Shown here: positions 1-12,118 of the stretch, in pieces
Layout of the letters: each line of letters begins with the position of its first letter
How positions within the stretch are numbered: the first letter of the stretch is position 1
NCBI RefSeq assembly: GCF_932294415.1
Contig: NC_065539.1
Span: forward strand, 49,991,501-50,055,500
Reading direction: 5' to 3'
Origin: Quercus robur
Taxonomy: Eukaryota; Streptophyta; Magnoliopsida; Fagales; Fagaceae
DNA: 64,000 nt
The notes under the pieces: model-generated
Seen by the model: only the letters and a program-made list of their open reading frames with translations
Told to the model about the DNA's origin: nothing
Database searches by the model: none
Translations under genes and position numbers: made by a program

Positions 1-2958
1 TGAATTATGTCATAATACTTATTTACCAAGTAAAACCAATTCTATGCACATGCTATTAAAATATATTATAATAAGACCCTAATTCAACTATATGAATGTT
101 GTAAAACAAATAAAATCAAGAAAATAAAACCCTAACTCTTTAAAATCCAAAAATTACATAAAAATATAAAAGATTAATAAACATATGTATAAGTTAACCC
201 CATATTTGATCCCACATAAAGCTTAATAAAATTCCTTCAACTAAACTGCAAGCAACTCTTTCAATCAGCATGTCACATATATGACGAAAAACGAAATTTA
301 AAGTTTAAATGGACCATATTGGCACAACCATCTACATGGCGTATATATGACTCAAAACTGGCACCATATGAAATTAAAGAGGGAGATGGGGACCCGATAA
401 CCTGTTATTGGCACGTTCTACATATAGACAAATGAATCTCTTTCTTTCACTGGTAATTTGCAAGATGACTCGATCGTTTCATTATGTTTTGTGTTGCATC
501 TGCAATTTAGTTAAATACGACTGCAAGCATGTAAATTTTAAATTAGAAACTGCTCGATTGATGTTATAAGCAGCATAAAAACATTAAACTTGGAGTTAGA
601 ATATTAACATAAGGAATAAAATAGTCTGACCAAATACTAGAACACAACTTATATAAAGAAATAGGATTCTCTTTCCAATGGAGAGTATCGATCTTTCTCC
701 AGCTCTAAATATAAAATATAGTAATGACAGAGAACCAAGAAGTTTTTGTTTCACACATCAAGTAATTCATGTAAAAAAACTTTACCAAAAGAAAATTTTA
801 ACCTAAAAAAAAATCTAGAACGACTTGGTAAGGTATTTTTTGAGGCTAGCTTACATGCAGCACATTCATTGACATGACGTGCATATGAGAACTACAACAC
901 GTACACCACTGTAGAATGACCTGTCCTTATATGATAGTACTCGACTAAGACCCATGATTCTATGAGGGAATTTTAATTTGCAGGTTCTCAAAATTTATGA
1001 ATTGATCAACGAGGTTGATCATGATTAAGATTGTGATTGATAGCTCCTCTTATCTTTATATTGTCTTTTTTATTTTTGTACCTGACGTCTTTGCGAGCAA
1101 AAAAGATTCTGTGCTGAAAGTATGAAATTGCAGGTAACCCGTGCAAATTTTTGCAATGATCATCAACAACTTGATCATCATTAAGATAGTGATTGATAGC
1201 TCACTCCTTGAACTTTATATTGTTTTCACTTAGAAAGAACAATTAGATGATAAGTTCGCTAAAGGGTTTCTAGCCAGGAAACGTTCTAGTCAAAGGAAGC
1301 TCATTCTGTCTCAGTCAACCTTTGCTTTTCTTGCAACCGAAAGGATATATAAACGACAGAGAACAAAAAGGAGGACAAATACTAGTCTTTCATTTTCTCT
1401 TGTGGCTAGCATCTTGTCTCATTTCACAATTGTGACTGAGATAAAGAATGTTCAGAAAAGTGTATTTTTGGTTTGTATCATAATGTGTTTATAGGTCTTA
1501 ATAATTACAAAGTTTTTCCCTCCACCATCAAAATCTATCAATATGACATGTAAAAATGGATGGATTGTTCCTCCAATTTACGATGTTGCAACTTAAAATA
1601 CTATTAACACAAACTTTTACTCACATGACCTATTTAATATATAGTCATGTAAATTGTTTAAACGATTTAATAAATTATGTAATTTAATATCATGTAATGA
1701 TTTGGAAGAAAACTTTGAACCGTATAAAATATATATAAAACTATAATTGAGTCAACCTTATCAACTAGATTGACCTGGCTCAACTTTATCAACTATAAGA
1801 TTCCAATTTTTGTCTTAATTAGGTTCAGATCGTTATTATTAATTATCTTAAATTTGCTTGATGGGTGGGCTCATTATGCGTATGTGATGATTGAGCAAAG
1901 TTAGTTTAGCTCGGTTTAGTTTAGCTCGGTTTTCAACTAATAATAACTGAAGCTTACGCTAGGAATGAACTTAATTCAATCTTATGGTAGAGCTCGATTC
2001 TCTTGATTGCTCATAAGTGATCAACCCTCATGTTCATCTTAAAACATGAAAAGTGTTCTGATAGTATAACCCAGAATGGCACTTATATACAAAATGCAGT
2101 TAACCAAGAATTTAAAAGTTTTACTTGTCTAAGTCTGACTTGATGATTAAAAGGTAAATATGAGGTAGTGAGCACTTCTTAATTACAAATGATATATCTT
2201 CCTTTTCTAGGTTCTAAGGATAACGTTGAGCTTCTTTTCTAGGTTGTAAGGATAATATATTGAGGGTGAAATGTAGGATAGAATTTAATGGCACTGTACA
2301 CCATACATCTACCATATGGGAATAACTTTCTTGATAAGTCGGCTATCACATACACAAAGCTGGCTATATATGATTGAACTTCAATTCCCTTTCAATTATG
2401 GAGCTATTATGGCCGACTTTGTTTTTGTATTGACTCCTTTTCAGTGTGACACATCGCCCACTAGGCAACTATTATGTGTTAGGATTTAAATTTACAATAT
2501 TCATTGACAATGTAATATGAAAAAAAGTAATAATGTATTGAAGATGAAGTGCAAGTTGGTAGATGCTGAAAGAAGTGTGAGGGCTTGCTCGAGCGAAACA
2601 CTAAGATCATGAAACAATAATCCAACTTGTTAGCTCGAGCGAGAGATGCTTTTCCGAGTGTATTTTGAAACAGTCTGTGTAACCTTATATAATATCATGA
2701 GAGACTTTTCTTTGACATATCTTTGATCAAGAAGATGAGAAACCATGCTTTACTAAATTCACTAAGAATTTCAAGTCTTGCACCTGTGCATGCAGTATGA
2801 TTCTAGAGTTTTGGAGTGAAGTGGACATGTCATTTGTAAAGGGTTTCATATAAATTAAGTCCTTAAGTTCTAGAGTTGATGTGGTGGCATCAAGGAGTTG
2901 TTTGCTGGGTTAGTAGAGTTTAATCAGAAAGGTTTTGTGAGTAGTTTGAATAATTTTT

Positions 2959-3021
<63 letters not shown>

Positions 3022-3027
3022 GAATTT
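1..3027. other. AT-rich intergenic DNA, no gene seen
   Basis: No open frame here resembles a protein family. The stretch holds an imperfect direct repeat at 1000-1225 and a T-rich low-complexity tract at 2949-3016, including a (TTTTG)n run. Around 2476-2940 the sequence begins TGTTAGG and contains paired CTCGAGCG motifs, which recalls a decayed LTR, but no closing CA end or target duplication could be found. Confidence 0.6.
1000..1225 (+). repeat. Imperfect direct repeat, two units about 155 bp apart
   Basis: Two segments of about 70 bp, near 1000-1070 and 1154-1223, share the order TTGATCATxATTAAGAT, GTGATTGATAGCTC and CTTTATATTGT. They look like an old local duplication. No coding potential is visible. 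Confidence 0.6.
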
Positions 3028-3371
3028 GGAGAGAATCCCTTCAAACTATTTCTCTATATCTTTTCATTGAATATGAATTTTGAAATTCTATTATTTGGAT
3101 GGTATGTTCTTAGTTTATCCTTTATGCTTGCAAAAGTTTAAGGAAATCAAATATCAATAATTATACCATTATACAAATGTTTAAATTTCAAGTTTTTGTG
3201 ATTTAAATTTATGCATAAAAAATAAGTTTATTGATTGAATAGTAAATAACATCCGATTTGAATGAAATTTTACATGCGTGTTAAAAACATAAAGAATATG
3301 GAATTCAACTATTAGATTTTCAAAATTAACATTTAATAAAAGGATATAATGAGAGTTTGAAGGATTTCTCC
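3028..3371. mobile_element. MITE, TIR GGAGAgAATCCyTTCAAACT
   Basis: The ends are inverted repeats: GGAGAGAATCCCTTCAAACT at 3028 and its near reverse complement ending at 3371. The interior (TTAAATTT, AGTTTTTGTGATTTAAA, ATGCATAAAA) resembles the interior of the element at 24809-25487, so the two are probably related. No clean target duplication was found, so the superfamily is left open. The 73-codon frame inside it is not a gene. Confidence 0.6.
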
Positions 3372-4833
3372 ATAAATTAGTTTGAAGAAAAACATTTTTC
3401 ATTCCAAAATCTCTTACTACTACTCAATGTGTTTTCAGCAAAAGCAGAACCATAGGGTCAAGGACTAAAGGGGCAAGAGAAAAACTTTAAAGCCTACTAG
3501 TTATATTTTTTTTTGCCCCTTTCCCTCTTTTCTGATTTATTTATTTATTTCCTTTATATAATCTTTTTAGTTATATCATAATAGATAAATAATATTTCAT
3601 TTTATATTTTAAATTTCCATTAAAAAGAATAAAAATCTTTCCTATATTATCAATGTATTATAAAGATTCTAAATGTATAAAAGGAAAAAATGATGAAGAA
3701 AATATAAATAAAATATTGTAACCGAAAAGATCAAAAAAAAAAAAAAAAATACAGAACTTTATTATTACCTTTCAAAAAAAGATTTAAAAAAATGATAAAA
3801 GAAGCTAAGTACTTCTTAATATAATACTTTCTTCTTTTTCATGAAAATTTGTCTAGAAATAATAAAATTTAAGAATACTTACATGATAAACTTCAAAATT
3901 TAATATTGCTTTCTAGTTAAATTATGAAGTTTTAGGTGCATATATGTTCACAATATGGTTTTAATTTTTTTTTTTCTACAATTTGATCATTTATGAGTAT
4001 ATATAAACCCAAATATCAAAATTCAAATGAGCTTTACTGTTTGTCTAACCGCTAAAAATCCCTTCAATATGAGTCCTAAGTAGAATTTTTACATTAAAGA
4101 AATCACAAATAAAAACTTATTTATGTGTTAAAAAAAAACTCTAACAGATATAACAATATATATATATATATATATGTATGTATATACACACACATAATAT
4201 TTTCTTATATTAAAATATCGCTTAATATTCACATGAATACTTTTTTTTTAAATAAAAAAAAATTGGTTTCTAAGACCTCCCTTCGAGTCATCTTTAAGAG
4301 ATTCTTCACTATAAAATCTTGGACTGTGTGGGACAACACACTTGAGAAAATAGTTAGGTTCTCTAAAAACTCTGGATACCCTCATTTCTCTAAAAAAAAA
4401 AAAAAAAAAAGGTGAAGCAAGAAATTTAAGGAATTAAGCTAATGCTACGCTTTAAGAAAATGTTCCTTTGCACATGTGAGCTTTGGAGTACTATAAAACA
4501 ATGCAATACATCTAAACAATATTTTTGATTGAATATCTGTCCTCATTCATGAACCTTACAATTTAATAAAGTTTTGCATGTGAAACACTGGCTGTACAAC
4601 GAATTAAGTTGGTAGTCTCTTGATTTGATTTGTAAACTTTGGAATGTCGATCCATGTCCATATCCATATGTGTGATTAGAATTAAATATTCACTTATGTA
4701 TATATTTATTTTCTTCTGTTGGCTGACTCAAACAAACTATCGAAATATATCAGAAAGGAAAAACAAAGGAACGGGGAAGTACACAGGGCCGGTCAATGCT
4801 GTGTTGGTTAATATGACACTTTTTTTATTTTTC
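3372..4833. other. AT-rich spacer with simple repeats
   Basis: No recognisable gene. It contains several A or T homopolymers and a (TA)n-(TG/CA)n microsatellite at about 4146-4195. The open frames at 4125 and 4639 consist of low-complexity sequence and have no family resemblance. Confidence 0.6.
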
Positions 4834-5157
4834 GGAGAAATACTATTTTAGTTCTTAAAAAAGTTCGTTTTTCATCTTTAAACTTTAACAAATTCGTTTT
4901 TCGTCCCTAAATTATAGAAAAATTTGTTTTTTATCTCTAAACTATTGAAAATTTTTTACTTTCGTTCTTAAATTTTTAAAAAGTTCTTTTCTCATTCCTA
5001 AACTATTGAAAAAGTTTTTTTTTTCATCCCTATTTTTGTCTCTAAACTATTAAAAAAAAATGTTTACAAAATTTAAGGATAAAAAAAGAACTTTTCAAAG
5101 TTTAGAGATGAAAAACAAATATCTGATAAAGTTTAGGGATCAAAATAGTATTTTACC
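4834..5157. mobile_element. Mutator-type MITE (AATACTATTTT ends)
   Basis: This is a long foldback. The left end GGAGAAATACTATTTTAG and right end CAAAATAGTATTTTACC are inverted copies, and the arms are built from repeated 'TCCCTAAACTaTtgAAAA' units reading outward in both directions. The flanking T-rich bases ttttatttttc and ttttattttttc look like a target duplication with one slipped T. Elements with GGTAAAATACTATTTTGGTCCCTAAACT ends are common MULE-derived MITEs in dicots. That assignment is from family knowledge. Confidence 0.65.
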
Positions 5158-5469
5158 TTTTATTTTTTCAATGGAAACATTTAGGATTTGAATCTCCTTT
5201 TTCTACTTAATTTGTATAAAATAAAAAAGGGAGGCAAAAATAAAGACATACAAAACTAAAGAAACACTGAGATGAACTTCCATGTCCATCACATAATTTT
5301 GGGAAATTCTTCTAGAAATTAATCAAATTATTGGAAAGTAATGGTCAATGTTGTATTGTGCCCATGAATGCTTAATTACTAAGCTATTTAACTTATCCCC
5401 TACACTAATATGCGAAATATATACATTGTCGTGCTTTCCCTTTTTCACTTTCACACATGTTCACACTTA

Positions 5470-5770
5470 GGTTATGTTTGGATTAGGCTGAAAATCCACT
5501 GCGTCTGCGTTTTTTTTTTTTTTTCATGCGTTTGTGAGACTTGCGGCTACTGTTTATGTACTGTTTAATGAACAGTAACCGCAAAGTTTGACTTTTTTCA
5601 CTTCTTTCAGCCAATCAGTGCACATCGTGTACTGTTCATGGATCCACAAATTTCACTTTTCAGCAACTTTTTCATTAAAAATGGATCCCACGATACTATT
5701 TACACATTTAAAAATTATTTTGCTACAGTGTTTTTCAGTTTTCAGTTTTCAGCTGTATCCAAACGGACCC
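5470..5770. mobile_element. PIF/Harbinger (Tourist-like) MITE, TSD TTA
   Basis: The ends GGTTATGTTTGGAT and ATCCAAACGGACCC form 14-bp inverted repeats with three mismatches, flanked on both sides by TTA. A 3-bp TWA target duplication is the Harbinger hallmark. The interior includes GGCTACTGT..ACAGTAaCC and a poly-T tract. Sister copies lie at about 25099-25395, 32714-32968 and 36467-36779. Confidence 0.85.
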
Positions 5771-5872
5771 TTAGCCTCGTTTGAAAATCACAGCCATGCA
5801 TATATTGTTCTGGTACTTTATAATAATCGGCAATCCTCCAATCTTAAACATTTATTTGTTTAAAGTTAAGAC

Positions 5873-6580
5873 TACTATCAAATATTTTCACAATCACTTC
5901 CTGTGCTTGCTTTACGTTGAGATATGTATACGCAAGCCTTTTTATGTACGTGTACAAATCAAGCCTATGTTGTATCTATTGTAGGGAAAAGAATCATTTC
6001 CATTTAAATAGGTTTTCATGGTTTAAATTATATATTATAAATTTAACATGTACCAAATACTATTTCCATTTCATATATAAGAAAATAGGGGCATGAGATG
6101 TGGCTAGTAGTTCTCATTTCTCTTCACATGATATTTGATAGGAGTTAAAACGGTTCGAGTAGTAGCATTTCAACAAATGTATTGTGCCTGCGATGATAGC
6201 CCTATTAAGACCCCAATTGTATTTTCATAATCATTTCGTGTGCTGGCTTTATGTTGAGATATGTACACTCATGTCTTTTATGTATGTGTACAAACCAAAC
6301 TTTTGTGTGTATCTAGTGTATGGAAAAGAATCATTTCCAATTAAATAAAGAATCATTTCCAATTAAATAGGTTTATTCCATAGTTTAAATTATATAATAT
6401 AAAATCTAAAATGTACCAAATACTATTTCCATTTCATATATAAGAAAATAGGGCATGAAGTGTGGCTTGGTGGTAGTAGTTTTTATATCGCTTTATATGA
6501 TGCTTGGCAGAAGTTGAACAATTCGAATAGTGACGTTTTAATAAATGTGTTGTGTCCACGATAATAGACCTATTAATACT
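5873..6580 (+). repeat. Tandem duplication, period about 337 bp
   Basis: Two adjacent diverged copies, near 5873-6209 and 6210-6580, share landmarks in the same order: ACAATCACTTCCTGTGCTTG, GTTGAGATATGTA, AAAAGAATCATTTCC, GTACCAAATACTATTTCC and AAATAGGGGCATGA. The second copy also carries a 20-bp internal duplication of AAAGAATCATTTCCA and ends in a (TA)n tract at 6585-6610. No gene was recognised. Confidence 0.75.
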
Positions 6581-7240
6581 CCAATAATATATATATATAT
6601 ATATATATAATATTATTCGTTACCGTCACGTGACTTATAACCTAATTTTTTTTATTCAAGAAAAAAGAAAAAAAAGAAAAGAAATATCTGCGTGGATAGA
6701 TACATCATGTTGTGTCATTACTCTCACCGTGAAAAATTGTGAGGTGTCAGATACCCTATAAAGAAGCTTTTAGAAAATCAATATACTCCTGTCATTCCTC
6801 AATGGGATGCAAAGCCAAGGCTAAGCCTCTTCTGTAAAAGTTGTTTTGATAATTAATTTTATATCTATTATTTTTAAGAGCTACTCCTATTAAGGTAAAG
6901 CTTAAAAATGAAAAGATATTTTTTTTTTCTAATGTGGGTCAGGCTCCTTTTTAAAACGTGGGGGGGTGAGTGGGTATAAAGGCAACCCCATATTATATAA
7001 GTTGGAAACTTGAACTTGGAATCATGTGGGCATGAAAATGACTATAGGGTTCCTCTAGATTGGCCCTACCAATTAAAATTGCCCTTTCCTTTTTGTCCCA
7101 TTTCTAAGATTCCCACAACCTCAGCACCCAAAAAAAATCGAGCAAAGAATGAACAGGTAGCTAGAAAATGTTCAATCAGAACCGTTGGTTCCCACATCAA
7201 CTGTCAATCAAAGCATATTCATTTCCATCAAATCAAAGGT

Positions 7241-7272
<32 letters not shown>

Positions 7273-7572
7273 CTAGGGTCCCAAATTGAAATTGTAGCTT
7301 GTTCTTAATTTGATGGTGATTAATGGTGAATAACAAAGCTTGCAAAATAAACTCAAAGAAGCACTAAAGGGACACCTTTATATATTCTCAATCATAGAAG
7401 TAATAATAATCATGGTAAGAAAATTACAAGATTGTCAAAAGTTGGCATACACACATGACACACCCCATGTAAATAAAAGGACCAAAATGCCACTCTCGGC
7501 TCAGGTACAACAACAAGTGGGGCCAACTGGGTTTATTGGACTATATACTCGCAGATTGGACCCCACCGGTGA

Positions 7573-7593
7573 AACCAAAGCCTACTTTTTTTT

Positions 7594-7635
<42 letters not shown>

Positions 7636-7656
7636 AGAATCAACCAAAGCCTACTT
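7573..7656 (-). mobile_element. Orphan poly(A) retro-insert with 15-bp TSD
   Basis: The 15-mer aaccaaagcctactt occurs at 7573-7587 and again, identical, at 7642-7656. Between them is only a T-rich run of about 45 bases followed by gagaatc. Read on the minus strand this is GATTCTC followed by a poly(A) tail with a full-length target duplication, as expected of an extremely 5'-truncated SINE or other target-primed insertion. The complete SINE at 33938-34103 also ends in CTCTC plus poly(A). Confidence 0.7.
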
Positions 7657-8014
7657 TGTATCATGATTGATGCAGGCGCACAATATAGTACGGAACCCCT
7701 AAAAGGAGGTTTTTTTTTTTTTTTCTTTAATTTTTTTTATAAAGTATAGCTTGTCCGCACGGATCCCTAAAATGCTCCCAACTGTACGGCCGCCAATTCC
7801 CAAATGTTAAGTACTTAGAAACGACCTGACAGCAACTACCCTCTAAGCACCAAGCCGTAATTTTTCTTCTTTTGTTTCTTATCCACTTTTAATTCTTACC
7901 ATAAACCAAAAAATTAAAAATAAAAATTAGAAAGAGGGTGTGTTACCAGCTTGCCACGTGGCATCATCGGAGCGGAGATGGGCAGATTTCGTGGGTCCCA
8001 CACAACATTCCTTA

Positions 8015-9022
8015 TTAGCGACATGCTGTAGCCACAGTGGCCATAGGGATAGGCGCACCAATCATAGCAGCGGTAGCAACTGCAACTTCGTGGGAAACAA
8101 TGTTAGGCACACAATCTTCGTATAGGAATTTTCGTACTATATTTAAGCTAGGTTCTGCCACGTGTCTATTCCATGTCTCATCGGCCTCCTTGCCACGATT
8201 TAGGAATACCCCAGTAGCGTCGAGCCGATGCATATCCCATTCCCATTGGTCATGAAGTTGTTGAATCTTTTGCAATTGACGCCAAGCTAACATACATGTG
8301 TTCTCCTTGATTTTTGAAATGGCTACCTTAAGAAGCCGATCTCGGGTTTTTTCGTCAGCTCTAACTCCAAAGCGTAGATATTGGTCCAATTCAGGTACCC
8401 CAATTGCACGTCGTATTCCACGCGAGTAATCAGCTTCTGGATCAAACAATCTCCTCACCTCCTCCACCAATCCGGCTTCAACCATCTTGTCTACTCGTTC
8501 GGACACAAATGAATGAAGCACAGGCAACGACACATCTACCCATAAAAAGCAACACTCGTATTTCATTCGAAATTCAGCATGATGATTCACTAATGCGGAA
8601 ATATAAGAATTGGATCCACCAGCAATTATAGGAAGCCGATCACGAGATGTAATTGATTCCATAACTGACAAAGCTTGGTGGCAGAAATCTTCAGCGCTGA
8701 AATTGGAGTTGGGGTCAATTGTGCCTAGTAAATGGTGGGGTACACCACGACACTCTTCCTCAGTAACTTTGTTTGTGACTATGTCAAGGCCTTTGTAAAC
8801 TTGCATTTTGTCAGAATTTACAATCTCGGCATGGAAACGAGTTGCCAAGTCAATGGCAAGCCTTGACTTGCCGGTACCAGTTGCTCCTACTACAATCACA
8901 ACCTTATCTCGACGAAACAGAGGTGCCATGTTGAGACCCCCAGGTAGACCACCAGGGAAATTCACTAGGGGCGGTACTTGTTTACAGGCAGACATATAGA
9001 TTCTCATATTAATCATATTCAT
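8015..9022 (-). CDS. IPT3: Adenylate isopentenyltransferase (IPT3-like), cytokinin synthesis
   Basis: Transfers an isopentenyl group from DMAPP to the N6 of ATP/ADP, the first step of cytokinin synthesis, usually in plastids or phloem-associated cells. The 335-residue intronless frame matches the usual 320-340 aa of plant IPTs. Visible landmarks are the P-loop GATGTGKS at about 46-53, the conserved NSDKMQVYKGLDIVTNK block, GVPHHLLG, PIIAGGSNSYI, FLWVDVSLPVLHSFVSERVDKMV, RGIRRAIGVPE, and DATGVFLNRG near the C-terminus. The short N-terminal stretch with MRIYMSACKQ, and an Ala/Val-rich tail, recall IPT3 more than IPT5/7. I start at the first ATG (9022). The in-frame TTG seven codons upstream is not a plausible plant start, and the ATG at 9016 aligns best with IPT3 and is a real alternative. 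The IPT family call is firm; the IPT3 subclass is an inference. Confidence 0.92.
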   Translation of the reverse strand: MNMINMRIYMSACKQVPPLVNFPGGLPGGLNMAPLFRRDKVVIVVGATGTGKSRLAIDLATRFHAEIVNSDKMQVYKGLDIVTNKVTEEECRGVPHHLLGTIDPNSNFSAEDFCHQALSVMESITSRDRLPIIAGGSNSYISALVNHHAEFRMKYECCFLWVDVSLPVLHSFVSERVDKMVEAGLVEEVRRLFDPEADYSRGIRRAIGVPELDQYLRFGVRADEKTRDRLLKVAISKIKENTCMLAWRQLQKIQQLHDQWEWDMHRLDATGVFLNRGKEADETWNRHVAEPSLNIVRKFLYEDCVPNIVSHEVAVATAAMIGAPIPMATVATACR

Positions 9023-9660
9023 ACCTGTCAAGATGACCAACAAAAGAAGAATATATTAATTAATTATACTAGATAACAGTAATTGTTATCATAAAATGAA
9101 AATGAAAAACTTGATGAGAGAGAGAGAGAGAGAGAGAGAGGAGGGAGAGAGAGTTTATGCAGAACATGAAGAGAACTCAGACTAACTAGGTCTATATTCA
9201 GTCTATAATTATCCACACAAAAAAACGCATTTAATACAAACCATACAAAATTCAAAATACCCCACACGATTTTTAGGACCACCAATCCTTACCTTTGATA
9301 TATCAAAACGCGGCGAACTGTGTAGAAAATTGGCTTACAATTTCTCTTTGTATACACAAAAAGCACAAAGAAAAAGAGAGGAGAAGGAAGGCAGAGCGAG
9401 AGAGCTTGCCAAAAAGGAAAGGTTGGAATAAAGGGTTGTGAAAGATAAGAAGCAAAAACCAGTGTGGGAAATGGGTCTTTTTTTGTAGGCTTGAAAAGAT
9501 CTTTGGCCTGTACCAACAAAAGGTATATAAGAATTTTTATCTTCAATATTTACACTTGGGAAAAAGAATTGTACGATAAAAGAGCAATTGTATGAACAAG
9601 TAATAGAGAACTTGTGGGATTTTCAGAATTTATGACATAAGATGATGCATTTCCAGCTCG
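9023..9660 (-). promoter_or_regulatory. Upstream region of the IPT gene with a GA microsatellite
   Basis: The DNA 5' of the IPT start carries a (GA)n run at about 9115-9153, which reads (CT)n on the gene strand, a frequent feature of plant 5' leaders, plus pyrimidine-rich stretches up to 9420. No TATA box or nitrate-response element could be assigned with confidence. The minus-strand frames at 9064 and 9289 are low-complexity (Leu/Ser/Phe) and are not called. Confidence 0.4.
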
Positions 9661-10999
9661 ATGACCTTCTAACACAAGCATGAGAGGCCTTGGAATTTTT
9701 GGTGAGGACTGATGGGAAAACACTAATACAAGTATACAACTGGTTGTACTGGTCTCAATTTGCCTCAGTGCCTGGATTCTTTCTTAGACTTGATATTTAT
9801 ATCCATGCTTGCTTGCGTCCCTTATATAATGGGGAAATGATTCTTTACAGTAATTTAAATGTATATCCCACATCACCGCATTTAAAACTTCAACTGACGC
9901 GATACTTTGTACACTCTTAAAATTTAAAAATTAATTTCTTTACGGTGAAAAAGACTCTCTCAATTTCTAGTAAAATTTATACTTTTCACTGTCACTTGGT
10001 AGGTACATAATTTTTGTTGGACTGAACTAATCATAGTCTTAAACGTATTAAAGGTGAAATTAGCATGATCTTTTTCTTTATGAGGAGCAATTATGGAGAA
10101 TGATAATGCTATGAGTTACCAGATTCTCTTCTTCCACGTGTTGCCGTTTGATCTTGGTCACTTGGCAATTTCGTAAAGCCCCTATTACTCAGTGCCCTAT
10201 GGTGCTTAGCTATGATTAGGTCAAAGAGTTAATTTGGGCTTCAATTTTAAATAACTAATAAAGGACCATATATATATATAATTTTTTTTTTGGACCACCT
10301 AGAATATCATGGTTCTATGAAGGCCTCTTACTAGGAGGGCCACCCTATAGTCCTATACATATATATTCATGGAAAGTTTATGACTTAAGGGGTCGCCATT
10401 TATATAATTAAGGAGGTACATGTCTATGAAAATTTGGCTAAACAAGAATTAGTCAACAGAAAGTAGGAAGTAGTGGTTCATATAGGATTCCCTAGAGCTC
10501 TATTTGTTTATTTAGGAACAACTTTTTCTTTATTTGGGTCTTATAGAAGTTAGAACTTATCCCTTAAACAAATGAAAGAACCAACATCATCGACAATTTG
10601 GGTGGAAATTGGAAAAGTTGTTTTTGGAAAGTGCGGAAAAAAAGGATTTCCTTTTAGGCGGTTTGATACCTAAATAATAATTTATGTGGCAAAGACAAGC
10701 TAATAACAGCCTTTTATGGGATACAATTTCATTTTTTAAGTCCCATATTTTGATGTTAATGACTAATTTCTCATCCCCAGTCACTTCATTGTTATTGTGG
10801 AAGGAATTTTGAGTTCACATTGTGCCATTGGTGAAACAAACAACAATTGAAAATAATGAAACATTTCTATATTCGAATTTTATAGAGTAAACAAAAATCT
10901 ATTTGTTTGCTATATTGAACTTTGAGTAATGGAATATTGTCAAATTGAGTAATTGGATTCTTTCTATCTTTATTTAGTGTATTTTACATTACCTAAAAA
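9661..10999. other. Intergenic, nothing recognised
   Basis: No gene or bounded repeat was identified. A short segment around 10215-10240 (taggtcaaagagttaatttgggcttc) resembles part of the 141-bp repeat unit at 23849-24130, so a diverged copy of that repeat may lie here. Confidence 0.5.
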
Positions 11000-12118
11000 A
11001 GAGTAATTCTAGAGTTACAAACTATATTTTACAAAAAATTGTTGTGGTATAATCCATGTTAACTTTTAAAAAAATTGAAATACATATTAGATTAGAAAAA
11101 AAAAAAAAATCATTAGATCTTAAAAAGAAATAAATTTGAAAAACCTTCTAATGACCATCTATCTCCCTCCAATTTTTCTACCTTATCTTCCTCTTTGCTT
11201 TCGCTCACTATTGGGCATGATAGCCCTTTCTCTTTTGGTGGCTTCACTCACCTATCAGTTATTTTAATTTAGCCTCTAGGTTGCCCCCTCCAGAATCTGA
11301 CCACAAGGTTGCAACTCATTTGATCTCATACTCAATGAGCTACACCCAATTACTTGGAGTGGTAGTTGGCTCTGATACCAAATATTACAAACTCATGGGT
11401 AGAACTCACGCTTGAAGACCGGTTTGCAAGGCGAAGATGCCTAAAAGCTTATAAACACATGATTAAACTTACACTTAATCCATTTGTGACACTAGGATCA
11501 TAACAATTTCTCTTCTAATGGTTATAGACAATTTAATCTTCCCTGCTTTCTTGGTCTTATTAATCATAGCTATTGACACCCAAGACACCCTTTTGCTTGT
11601 TTTTTCTATTTTTGTCATTTTCATTCCCTCTTTATCACTGCACTACAGCACTTGGCTAGTGTGGTTTCTATGTTGAAACCAGTTTATTGGTTTTCTGCCA
11701 TGAAGAAGAGCTATGAGTTGCTAACAGGAAAAAAGACCTTTGTGCTTGTTTTTGTGCATTTGGGCCATTTGGCCATTTGCAATTGTGGGGTTATTGGTGA
11801 GGTGTTTGGGTGATTGGGTCTGTGGTGGTGATAAATTTGGTTTCTTTTTGAGAATTGTAAGGAAAACCTAAGATATGGTAAAGAAGAAAAGGATAAACTG
11901 GACAAAAACTATTTGTCTCCAATGAATGGAGAGGATTCAGACCACAATGGGGTAGGGGATAGAGCTGGATGGTCGATATAATGTTTTTTAGATTTGATTT
12001 TTCTTTAAGACCTTGTAATGAAATTTTAAATTTAAAAAAAAATTGACATAGATTATGCCATATTAAATATTTTTTTTTTTAACTTTTGTAAAATAATTTG
12101 TAACTCTAGCATTATTCT
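11000..12118. mobile_element. TIR element (CTAGAGTTACAAA ends) containing an LTR-retroelement fragment
   Basis: The outer ends are inverted: AGAGTAATTCTAGAGTTACA at 11000 and its near reverse complement ending at 12118, giving roughly 25-bp ends of the AATGCTAGAGTTACAAA type. Inside, ggctctgatacca at 11368-11380 is the reverse complement of the TGGTATCAGAGC primer-binding site used by many plant LTR retrotransposons primed by initiator tRNA-Met, so part of a minus-strand retroelement has been caught or inserted. No gag or pol coding was found. The 64-codon frame at 11711 is not a gene. Confidence 0.5.

Noticed and set aside
2476-2945. Solo LTR starting TGTTAGG
   Set aside because: No CA end or 5-bp target duplication could be located, so it is mentioned only as a possibility in the intergenic entry.
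9023-9043. Seven-codon N-terminal extension of the IPT frame starting at TTG
   Set aside because: The first codon is TTG. A plant nuclear gene is expected to start at ATG, and the in-frame ATGs at 9022 or 9016 fit known IPT lengths.
11368-11384. Complete minus-strand LTR retrotransposon signalled by the primer-site complement
   Set aside because: No paired LTRs, target duplication or gag-pol coding could be found; only the primer site and a short LTR-like flank remain.
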